Shown here piece after piece: positions 53,001 through 64,000 of a DNA stretch of 64,000 nucleotides. Below the pieces are notes generated by a model. That model saw only the letters and a list, made by a program, of their open reading frames with translations, was not told the DNA's origin and searched no databases. A program made the position numbers and the translations under genes. The DNA is from Glandiceps talaboti. Lineage: Eukaryota; Hemichordata; Enteropneusta; Spengelidae. The stretch is from the NCBI RefSeq assembly GCF_964340395.1, contig NC_135562.1, positions 1,929,001-1,993,000 on the forward strand, written 5' to 3'. Within the stretch, counting starts at the first letter, position 1. Each line of letters begins with the position of its first letter.

Positions 53001-54897
53001 AGGCTATACGAAATTTGAGATATCAGCTCACATTCCTGATATTAAATATTAGCAACAGATATACTTTAACAATTTATTCGTTTAGTCATGGATCCGAAGT
53101 GGATGTTGTTTTGAAAACTGTACTGTAAAAAAGTTGGATACGATGGAGACCACAATTAGCTTCTCTTGACTTTTTGTCAACCTAATGTGAAACCGCAATT
53201 TTGATGAAATCAATATAGTAGTGTAAGTTAAAGATAGTGTAGGTGCAAGGAGTTGAAATAAACGATGTGATACCACGCAGCCTTTAGATGCCTGCTGTGA
53301 ATTGTTTTTCAGGAAGTCGCTGCCTATGGTGCTTTAGTCTCTAATAACGTTGGAAATAATCTCTCCCTGTAAGACCACCTGTAATCTCCCGTAATCCTGT
53401 GACCTCAGCCATCGTCTGAAAAGGTAATCGATAACAGCTTTGCAGGGATTTGTATTTTAAGGTAACTTTTTATATTGGAAGGGGCGCCATGTGAATTGCA
53501 TACTTTGATTTCATACTTTATAGTGCCACTTTTGTTTATCTGTTTCTAGTCACGTGATCGAAATGTGTAATCGGATTTCTCAACCTGCCTTGTTCAGCCG
53601 ATATCAGTATCATTTGCGCCGGAAGATTTACAACATACATATTAGTATCATTTCTTGTATATTCTTTTCGAAATTTTAAAATCACCAACAATAACACAGC
53701 ATTCGTGGAATCTCGAACTTCAATTAATTACAAAATCATATTTTTATTCGGCTACATAAAGCTAGGTCAAATTGTTGACCTGGGAATGTTTTAAATCTAA
53801 GAAAACAACTTTATCTTTTTTTAAATATTCACTGATAGAGATATCGTACATGCTATCTATGCATGCTTGTCTGGAACATCAGAATAAAAAGCTATTTACT
53901 ATGCAGCAACAAAACCTGTAGATCGTACTACGTTCATTATATAGTAGTGTTTGACAATCATTAATATGTTATGTCCTTGGCTTGAGTTTAAAGTACGAAC
54001 ATTTACTTAATATATATTAATGGACTTCTTTCATCTTTCTAAAAACTATACCTCAAACTGAATAAATTGATAGGCGTGATGCTATGTCCAAGTAAACAGG
54101 ACAATTGTTTTACTGTTCATATTCCCCTCGTGAAAAAGGAAGGTTTGACACGCTGTGTAAATAGACGTCTGGGACCTCCAAACGTTTCGTTATTTCCTGT
54201 ATGGATTTTATATCTTCGTCAGGTTTAACCTGTTAATTGAAAATCAAGCGATCCAATCAACATTCTCCTGATAGGGTGAGAAAATTACACAAATGATTTG
54301 GTTGGCGTAATATGGGATTGTGTCAGGAAATGAGTTTAACGAGAAAGAAATGTAAATTGTAGCTTTTAATATTGCCTGCAATGTATACAAAATACTCATT
54401 ATCACTAGCTATACCCAGAGCAACATCATACTACACTTAGCTGTACTATGAGAAATATGTTTAATATGTACTACCTTTATAAGTGGATGTTCTATAGGGA
54501 ATATTTCACTGCAAACTATAATTATCCAAATAGCACAATTATTTTGCAATGATATTAGTATACAATTCGTTTTTAATAGGTTAGTATTATACCCGTCAAT
54601 ACATCAAACAACATCTAATTATATGTGATATTGGAGAATCTAAATCATATTAATTGTATTGTGTATGAAGATTGAATTTTAATGCAAATACATAAATGAG
54701 TTTTTTATGATCATTTTGTAAAATATCTTCATAAGAGAAATTGACATAGTCTAAGACATAACAAAGACTGTATGTAGTGGAAATTGTTAATCTTATTAAA
54801 TATTGGAGATCATTAAATAATAACTTCTGAATATTGCCCCTTTTGGAAATGAAATATACGATTTTATTAGCGTTCGTAGATATTAGTGGCGTGTTGT

Positions 54898-55139
54898 ATG
54901 TACGTATGTATGTATGTATGTATGTATGTATGTATGTATGTATGTATGTATGTATGTATGTACGTACGTACGTACGTACGTACGTGTGTGCGTGCGTGCG
55001 TGCGTGTATGTATGTACTATGTATGTATGTATGTATGTATGCATGCATGTATGCATGTATGTATGTATGTATGTATGTATGTATGTATGTATGTATATGT
55101 GTATGTATGTATGTATGTATGTATGTATGTATGTATGTA

Positions 55140-55188
<49 letters not shown>

Positions 55189-55222
55189 ATGTATGTATGT
55201 ATGTATGTATGTATGTATGTAT
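54898..55222 (+). repeat. Compound (TATG)n/(TACG)n/(TG)n microsatellite
   Basis: 325 bp of TATG with TACG, TGCG, TGCA and TG blocks. Confidence 0.97.
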
Positions 55223-56334
55223 GCGGTTTGTGTGCGGGTAGATAGGCACGTGTGCTTATCTTAACAAAGTTTGGTTACTAGCAAAACTAAATTATTTATA
55301 ATATAAATCTCATTAAATTACATATGAATTATGAATGTACGCCGCATTAGATATGAATGATAAGTACTTCATTAAGGATACTTGACACTTTGTGCTGAGG
55401 CGTTATAAATCAAATTCATTCAAACTCATATCTCATGGCTATACTTCAATTCACAGTTCATCTTCTTTATATGGTTTAGTCTGATAACAGTGGATAATGG
55501 CAATGTACATGTCTATCTATCGCTTTTATGACCGATAGTAGAACTTCATGAATACGGTGAATAGACAATTACTGAATAGACGGTCACTATTCTACAAATC
55601 CTATTTTGTATTTTATGTGAAAGGAATTTGTTATGAATGTGTCAGAGGAGATCATAGACCTAGTAAAGAAAATGTAAAAACACTCCTAAATATGCATTCG
55701 TTTCTCGTAAGCTTCTATTATGGCAATATAACACTAATCTCTTGTCATTCAGAGTTAAAACCATATAACACAAAGTTTTGGCTTGTTATCTCAACTTTGT
55801 TAACTTGATATAAGCTTCCAATAACGAACATGGACATTCACATCTAAGAAATAAGATTATCTAATCAGCTTCTATCACACGTCACCGCTGCAATGGTTTG
55901 TCAGATGCAATATCTTCTAGTTTACTAGATGTTAACTGAATGATCCATAAGGACAAAGAGCGACACTAGTGATTGTTGTTCCATCACGTACATGAAATCA
56001 CACGTAATTTATTGGAGTGTAAGTCGTGAAGGCAGCGCCTTAAGATTTAAGACTGAAAATACATAATTGATAACTCATTAATTATGGAAATTAGTAACGT
56101 AATATGTAAACCATAACAATCGTATATTTAAGACTCATTTAACGAAAGTTCAAGTTTTCTTAGGATAAGCTATTGAAGCTAAGAAGCTATGGGATTCATA
56201 TCGGAATCATGTGGGTTTCTCGTTCACGAGGTTGGATGGTATATTTAAATAGGTGAATGTTTGTTTTAATGTATCCCTTATCTAAAGGTTAATTTAGTTT
56301 TTCTGTGAAGTTCAATTTCGGCTTACTTATATCA

Positions 56335-56580
56335 CTCGAATATTTATTTATTTATCCTATATATCCAACAAATTAAAATGGATGGAACATTTAACAAAAA
56401 TAAATGCAAGATGGACGACAGCAATGAGGAAATCAATAATTTAATCGAAAGTATTGATTATGTCCATGTTTATTTATTTATTTATCCTATATATTAAACA
56501 AATTAAAAATTAAAATGGATGAAATGCAAGATGGACGACAGCAATGAGGAAATCGAAAGTATTGATTATGTCCATGTTTT
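56335..56580 (+). repeat. Tandem duplication of about 130 bp
   Basis: tatttatttatttatcctat, aaattaaaatggatg, gcaagatggacgacagcaat gaggaaatc and gattatgtccatgttt occur twice in order; the first copy has two small insertions. Confidence 0.9.
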
Positions 56581-57778
56581 GATTGCTGGGGGGGGGGGGT
56601 TTCAACACACTGAAACTAGTTTACTATCAAGTTTATTTGATATGTATGGAAATCTCCTGTTGTATGGTGACACAAATTATTACCCGGATATTTAATATCA
56701 TTATGGATCCCAATGATATATTAATAGCTAAATAGATGCAACATTAAGCTTGTATATTATGTAAGAGATAGGTCAAAAACATCCCTTAAGCAATACAGAA
56801 AATGGTTGATAACACTTCAATAATATTTATGCGCTGCTGTATATCACCATTGAACTGTGAACATAATAATGGATGAACACGGTGAGCGTTTTCCCACAGA
56901 GTCTCTTTAAAACGCGTCATCCGAAAAGAGCGGAAAGTACAGTTTCCACCCGTGGCTTTCAATTATCGAGACCTTATTGAATGAATCACTAGTATTTTCC
57001 CTCTTGGAGGTTATAGTTAATTTGTGTTGCAACTCTGTGTCAGGGTCATCTGTAAAATAAACCACGCCTCTAAGGTTACAATTTTTCGTGATTTACACAA
57101 AATACTGGTAACAGAAAGTATGACGAAATATTACGACTGATTAAAAAAATAACGATGAGGAAATAAGCTCTCTCCAAAATATATCATCAATGTTGGTTTG
57201 TGAATACAACCCTGTAAAGATAAGTTACGTATGTTATTACATAGTATTCCTTTCAAAGCTGAATATGATTCTACCGTATGACTTACTTTAAACGTGTGTA
57301 TGGAAAGGTATTCATTTCATTGGGATATCAAAGCTACAATGAACTAACACAATCAGTTTACAATTTTATTTTAACTTGGATTGAAAAGGAAGATATCTGA
57401 AAATATGAAAATTAATCTAGGTTGTGCTATGTTGAAAGTGAATAGAGGATTTTTAGAATAGAGGATGAAGTAATTAAAATCTAGTATTAGAGCATTGGAG
57501 GCCCAGCTGTCAACTCAGACTGTTTATGAAAAGACATAGATTTGAATGTGAAATATTGCAAATACCTGGTAAGACTACGCTTATAATTACATGTAAAATA
57601 TCTGTCTGTCATATTAACACTGGTGCTCTCTAGTTTCTGATAGATACCAATGTAGTCTAGAAAGAACTAATTGTACAGGCGTATGGAATGTTTTCCAACT
57701 ATGTGGTAAAACGTTGAAGGCTTCAAGCATACGTCAACTTGATGTAATGGGTTGGTAATGTTGATTTTCTGTGTACTC

Positions 57779-57862
57779 AAACACACACACACAGACACAC
57801 ACACACACACACACACTAAACAAACAAACAAACAAACAAACAAACAAACAAACAAACAAACA
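57779..57862 (+). repeat. (AC)n followed by (AAAC)n
   Basis: Short CA tract, then about ten AAAC units. Confidence 0.96.
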
Positions 57863-60390
57863 CACGAATAATAATATGTAATTTATATAATTTATGTAAT
57901 AACAAGCATAAATAATCGAATTTACAAAGTTATTGTTCATTAAGAGTTTGAGAGAAGAATATCTTGTGTAACATGTAAATAATTATACTGAAGTGTTTAT
58001 TTAGTGTCGCTGCAAAGGGTAAATTTGTGACCTAATTTCACAACTGTCGAAAATTGTATTCAGGACGAAATGCATTGCGCTTTCAGTTCATCTGATATGC
58101 AAGTCATGTACTACTGATAACATCGGTAATGACGTAGATACTTATTACTAAATTTTGTTCCAATTACTTCTTATGTTATCGTTTATAATGTCTAAAAGTC
58201 ACCCTTGGTTCATTGAGTCCAATTATTACGACGACAACATTTTATTGCCATGGCAGGTAGTGAAAATTGTCAATTCTCTTTTAAAACACTGGTAACCTGC
58301 ACTTAGTTATTTGAATTATTAAACCTCTCTAGATGTACTCCAGGACCTCTTTATGTTAAGTAATTAGGGGTTATGGTCGCTACATTAAACACTAAAATCG
58401 CGAAACAGGTTAAAAGATTCTACCTATACATTCTGGTTCAAAGTTTGACAATATACTAAAAGTATATTCATTACCGTTGTCACATATCATACTTTTAATC
58501 GCTATTGTTTCATCCGTCCATTTATTTCTCTCTCCCTCCCCTCTCCCTGTCCCTTCCTCCCTACAACTCGCCCGCCTTCCTTCCCTCCCTCCCGCCATCA
58601 GTGTATCCATTCTATTCATACAGGTCATCTATTTTCGACGATGTGTTTCCTCCCAAAACATAGGTAACACTGGTTACTTTAATACAGCTGCTGTGTTTCA
58701 GACAGTGAACTGTATATTTTACGATAGTTGAGGATGTAGCCACCAATTTACTGTTATTTATGTCGCCAGGACACAAGATGGCAGTAATTAAAGAGGATAA
58801 GATACACTCATTACTTCAATCGCGCATGGAATATTCATATCGCTGACATAGTGATAACCTTACAGTCTTGTTTATCAAATTCCATCATGCCATTCCGTAA
58901 ATTGATAAGTTTGAAGATGCTTCTAAAGTGAGCTTGATTAGTAAACCATCTATCAAGTACATGATTTTGACTATGGAAACATTCTTGACTACACAGTTGT
59001 CAAACTTGATTAAATGTACACCATGCTAGGTATTTCCTTCAATCCATGTTACACAGTGTAGGCTTTTCAAATCAGTCAACAGTACTTAGGGTCATCAATG
59101 TTTCAAGACAAATCTATCATTCATCCAATATTCAACTCTTTCACATGCCCTGAAGGCGCCTCCTTATCTTCTGCTGTGGGAGACTGAGTAAATGATATTC
59201 TCAAGGTTAACTGTGAACACTTGGGTGATGCAATAATATCACCTACAATTGAGACACTCAAGTCGATAGTTTCTAATGAACACTACCTCCATCACCATGT
59301 TGTAAAAATTCTTATTTCGAAGACTATAAAAAACTTTATTGAATTTGAATATGCTCTCAATAAGGTACTTGACAGTTGAAGGGGATCTGACAATATGATA
59401 TATGGTTTATTAGAAAGGGTGTAAGGCATGGTTTTCATGGATGTTTCATTTTCAAACTCCAAGCTTAAAGTCTCACGTTTTATGAACATCTGAAGTAGAT
59501 TTTACCTGTTTGAATGAATCCATTTTCATATAAATGATTGTTTGAGGAAGTAAACCACCCTCTAGTATTTGTAAACAAATATTGTATTAATGAAGCAATT
59601 ACCAGATATGTATACATGTATCTGTTTTTTATAGCATTAATAATGGAATGGGTATTAACTGAAAACAAACCACTTTAACTCAAAGTTAAAATGGTGTTGT
59701 GAAATGTAACCTACAGAGCCCAAAGTAACATAAATAAGTTAGTTAGCGTCACGTATCGTATTATTCAAGAAATATAATGATGAAAGAAGCAGAAAAGTAA
59801 AGCCTTGTTCTGCGTACGCTACTTCATTAACCAGAATCTTTGACGTGGTGATATTGTTTTCCAACTAAAAAATCACATTGTGCAGGATAAAAGGATAGGT
59901 ATTGCATTGATACAGATAGAATGGCTGATAGTAATTGAGATAGACATTGTATAAGTTGTAATGTATCGAGAGCAAGTTGACACGGAAACACACAAAGGTG
60001 TACTTCAGACTAGGAATAATATAATTCTGGTTATACAAAGGAAAAAGGAAGTAAACATTTGCGTTGAGAATGTTTTATATTGACTTTAACCATTCGACAT
60101 CTTCTGGATTACACTACGACGTGAATGGTAGTACGACTTCAAAGTATGGTGTGTGACCTCACTACTCCATAGATTAACAATTTTACTATATTATTTAATT
60201 CAAATGTTCAATATTGTACGGAAAATAGTTTCAAAATAGAAAATACTGTTTTCATTTGCTGATTTCTAAAAACACTTGCAGAAATGAAATTCATAGTTAA
60301 TGGATTTGTAATGAAGTCAATCATCTGAATATATTTTCATGACGTCATTGCCTTGTTAATTTGTAAGATTGGGCTTTGACATGATCCATT

Positions 60391-60525
60391 AATATGTATA
60401 TGTATATGTATATGTTTATGTATATGTATGTATATGTTCTATGTGTATGTGTATATGTATGTATGTGTATGTGTATGTGTATGTGTATGTTGTAGGTATA
60501 TGTATCTGTATATGTTGTAGGTATG
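60391..60525 (+). repeat. Degenerate (TATATG)n/(TGTATG)n tract
   Basis: Hexanucleotide variants over 135 bp. Confidence 0.9.
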
Positions 60526-61295
60526 ATTGCTTCAGTTGAATCGAAATAAAGTAGGTAACGGAAGGAAACACGTCAATCGCCTTTTAAACGTCATTCAGAT
60601 CAGGTGCCCCAAATGTAAAGCCTGAACAGTTTTATATAAAATGGGTTCATACTACTAAAATATAGTATGAAAGTTTGAATTGTAAGCTCATTTGCATAGA
60701 TACATTTTTGACTAATTCCCCTGACCCCGAATCATCTGCGTTTTGACAGTTACATTGTACCCACGAACGTCAATTAAAGTAATGAAAAAAATGCCTTTTT
60801 AAAAGTTATCGAATCCGACAACGCCTGCAATACAGAACTGGTGACCCCCAACGAGAATTTAACTATTTAGCAAAGAATGAATAATTCTGAAAAATATAAG
60901 AAAATTGCAATGTCATATATAATTTAAATTTTAATCAAGTACTTTTCATGCGACTGGAAAGTTGAAAATTTATCTTTCTAATAATCCAGCTGTGTGATAC
61001 GGCTGAATAGGCTTGTCACATAGATCTTTACAAACGATTTCTTTTTCTGTTTTAAGCCAGTTTTTCGCAGAAATATTCTCACATTAGGATACACAAACAC
61101 TGTGTATGTTCCCTAGATTAATCAAGATTAGATTAACAAGATGTAGACTTTAAATGGACAGTTTTAATATGTTGTGCTCTCCAGAGACTTACCATGCTTC
61201 CATGCCATTATTCTTTTCAATGCCCTCAAACACAACACATGTCTTTGTTTGCCAACTGATTGATGCATAACTTGATATTATTCCCCAATATTTTT

Positions 61296-61381
61296 CTTCG
61301 TTCAGCCACAGAAAGTACGAGTGACCCATGGGGCGAGTAGTGACAACCCTTTGTTCACGAGTATTTGCCGGCTAAATGAAG
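61296..61381. mobile_element. Foldback (MITE-like) element, copy 3
   Basis: cttcgttcagccacagaaag tacgagtgaccc at the left, cgagtatttgccggctaaat gaag at the right, inverted; the same ends as 15382-15477. The open frame across it is accidental. Confidence 0.65.
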
Positions 61382-62822
61382 AACAATATTTGAGAATAAC
61401 ATACTTTTACAATTATCAAAGAAAGATCGGGGAAGGTAATGACAATTTTGAATGTTTTGACTCATATTTCGAACACAACAGAACCAATGACGCAGACGTG
61501 ATCTAGAACGACCAGAGTATATATTCCATATGTTTTATTGAACTTAGCTCGTGTATGGTATACAATGCGAGTATGTGCCATCAAATTTGAAACACAACAG
61601 AAATTCATTGAGTATAAATTCATTTAATCAACAGCAAAATAATAAAACATATGTTGGTACATATTGTTATCGGTTACATTCAATCAGTTCGTAGAATTTG
61701 AAGTGAAGAGAAAGTTCAGAAATTAAGGTTATTGATACAGGGGTAAGTATTAACTGATTATTCATTTCATTGAAATTGTTAGTTTTATTTCACAATACCT
61801 TGCAAGTGTTATTACTTGACATCAAACAAAGAGAAGGAAGCTTTTAATACTGGCAGTACATACCCTTGCAATATATCATTGTTACAGCTCACCCTTCAAA
61901 TATAATATATAACAATTATCGCATTATTGACCTTGTAGTGTACAGTGGTTAATGATTGGAGTTCAGATATGTGTTTTCAAACGAAATCGTGTGGAGTTGC
62001 CTCAAGTATAGCCAGGCCATACAATTATTTTCTATCGATTGATCATCACGAAGGGTATGATATAATAGACTAGGCAACTCGGTATAAAGTATTACACTTA
62101 AATATTGCAGGTACCTTTTCCAGCCTTAGATGTTAAAGTTTGTGGGATAGTTATACAATTATCTGCTAGTACCGAATAGCTATCCAATTTCTTAGTGTCA
62201 TAATTATGTAGTCATCATGTGTCAAAACATAATATTTAATTGTATCATAATTATAGACATTGTTAGCCATCACAATTGATGGCATGCCAAGCTATTGTTC
62301 GATGGCAAATCAATTAAAACGCAAGGTTGAGCTATCTAAAAGTGAAAATGTATTTGATTATACCTTTCCTTTAAGAATTGATACACGGCAACGTCTGTCC
62401 AAAACGATTAATAGTTGACTACGAATGTAGACTATGATTTGGAAAATAACTAGGCAATTTCAAGTTAGTATATAAACTTGTTATATTAACATAGAGCAGC
62501 GTGTGCCCTAATTCTGTAAATGTTGTTCGTATGTTATAATATTAAAATTGACAGGTGTTATAACGATGTACATTGTCAATGATATCAACTGTTCACAATC
62601 ATTGCATCTTGACGTCAGAGGAGTAGAGGGGATGTGTGTACAAGTGACATTAATGTGTTATGGATAATATCATACATGTAGTCATGGAAAAAAGTATGAC
62701 TGCTTTTGGAGAAAAGTCTCACTATGATGTCTAAGGATTAAAGTGCATGTGTACACGAACAGAAATGTGTACCGATCCATAGTATAGTTATACAGGGCTT
62801 CTAAGTACAAGTACTTGACATA

Positions 62823-62824
62823 TA

Positions 62825-62922
<98 letters not shown>

Positions 62923-63015
62923 TATATATATATAGACATATATATATAGACATATATATATATGTCTATATATAGTAAATAGTATCAAACTCGTAGAATA
63001 GAGTGCTGATGATTA

Positions 63016-63088
<73 letters not shown>
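62823..63088. repeat. Two long (TA)n tracts
   Basis: (TA)n at about 62837-62918 and 63019-63088, joined by atatatagacatatata units and their inverse (tatgtctatata). Strongly self-complementary. Confidence 0.96.
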
Positions 63089-63092
<4 letters not shown>

Positions 63093-64000
63093 CTTTACCA
63101 TAACATTCACTGATTATAAGGTATTTACACCTATTAAACTAAGTATACATACTATCAGAATTCAAGTACAAGAGCATTTCAAAGAGTGTTTGAAGAAAGA
63201 TCTAAAAGAGATTCGGTATGAACATCACCACGAAGACGTGAAAGGCATCTATACCATTCTGATAACTATCCGATGATATCATCAGAAAGATTCTAATATC
63301 ATATCATATGATAATGAATGTGAATATGAATATGAATGTTTGTCTAAAAACAAATGACGTTAGTAATATTTGGTTCCACAGTTCAAACACATCAAGTTTC
63401 TTCATAAACTACGAAATTAGTGTGTTGCTTTGGCATGAAACAATGAAAAGTTTACATATAACATCTCCGTCTAACACACCAATGTACTTATCAAGAATTG
63501 GTATTCAGCCAGGGGTTTCTGTGTATATTGAATATTGTACGCACTGATCGTACCTGGACTAACATACTGATAATCAAATTGACATGTTAATGCAAACAAT
63601 TTCACAGTAGTTTTAAGCATAGACATGGACTGCCTGTCAGGAGATTAAATATACGTCTATGAAGACATCAGACTTAATTAGAACCTATCAGTTGTACATG
63701 TTGTTAATGAGTTAGGCAGTATTTATCAACATGCTTTGAAGTTTTGTGTCAGGGTTTAGTAATTTAGCAAGACATTAGTTAATCAATTCTGAAGTCTGAA
63801 ATCTCATAGGAATAGAAATATAATTACACAGAATATGATAAGGCTAAATTAGATCTATTAAATGATAAAGGCATCGAATGCCTCACACTCTGAGTTGTTA
63901 CAGAATCAGTATATATTTCATAGTATGAACTACACTGTATAATGTTTTAAATGTTACTATTACGTGTAGCAAGCGAATTTCAAAGAATACTCGATTCCTA

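Larger units (their letters stand above)
42393..64000. other. Downstream region without an intact gene
   Basis: 21.6 kb beyond the second gene. Apart from the repeats, the ankyrin-like relic near 44.7 kb and the short minus frame near 43.6 kb, I find no exon-like segment with good splice signals and protein-like composition. It may be intergenic or intron of a gene whose exons I cannot recognise. Confidence 0.5.

Noticed and set aside
53297-53370. Acceptor-like tttttcag followed by a short open frame (EVAAYGALVSNN)
   Set aside because: Ends at a stop after about 20 codons, no partner exon, no family resemblance.
58477-58731. 84-codon + strand frame starting with hydrophobic residues
   Set aside because: Runs through a C/T-rich simple stretch (cctccc repeats); not protein-like beyond that.
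61321-61506. Open frame beginning THGASSDNP after an apparent acceptor (tcgttcag)
   Set aside because: The acceptor and first 60 bases are the end of a foldback element also found at 15382 and 16448, so the frame is accidental.

Overview
This window is animal nuclear DNA: AT-rich, with long introns, many microsatellites and minisatellites, and tRNA-derived short interspersed repeats. The style (canonical GT-AG introns of 0.1 to 12 kb, SINE tails of the form aagcgctatataaa plus an ATT-rich stretch, abundant ACAT/TATG and TCTG arrays) fits a marine invertebrate (lophotrochozoan or invertebrate deuterostome). The species cannot be fixed from sequence alone. There is nothing bacterial here, and most open frames are microsatellite or chance frames. 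Layout: 1-7951 is upstream flank with one SINE copy, dispersed repeats and large microsatellites. 7952-35488 (+) is one complete gene for a transient receptor potential canonical (TRPC) cation channel, which I assembled from ten exons. Phases agree at every junction and the product is 931 residues. Introns 1 and 2 (3.2 and 12.3 kb) carry tandem repeats, foldback elements, a second SINE on the other strand, a (CTA)n tract and a retroelement Gag-like zinc-knuckle fragment. Intron 8 is almost entirely a minisatellite whose unit contains the exon 8 splice donor. Intron 9 holds a foldback element and a perfectly periodic 10 x 51 bp array. 38309-42392 (+) is a second, smaller gene of five predicted exons (338 residues). 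It has a possible PH-like core and an extraordinary His/Gln/Asn tail. I do not recognise its family. 42.4-64 kb holds no convincing intact gene: a minisatellite, a short minus-strand frame, a frameshifted ankyrin-like exon relic near 44.7 kb, a long-TIR MITE-like element near 49.6-50.1 kb and several microsatellites. The most unusual biology is in the channel. The extracellular S3-S4 linker is about 130 residues, against roughly 35 (TRPC4/5) to 60-65 (TRPC3/6/7). It contains a furin-type RVRR site, an N-glycosylation sequon and extra cysteines. The His/Cys cluster that binds zinc in vertebrate TRPC4/5 is absent, and the S2-S3 calcium-site Asn is replaced by Lys. All exon calls are by eye from splice signals, phase and family resemblance; no alignment or transcript data were available.
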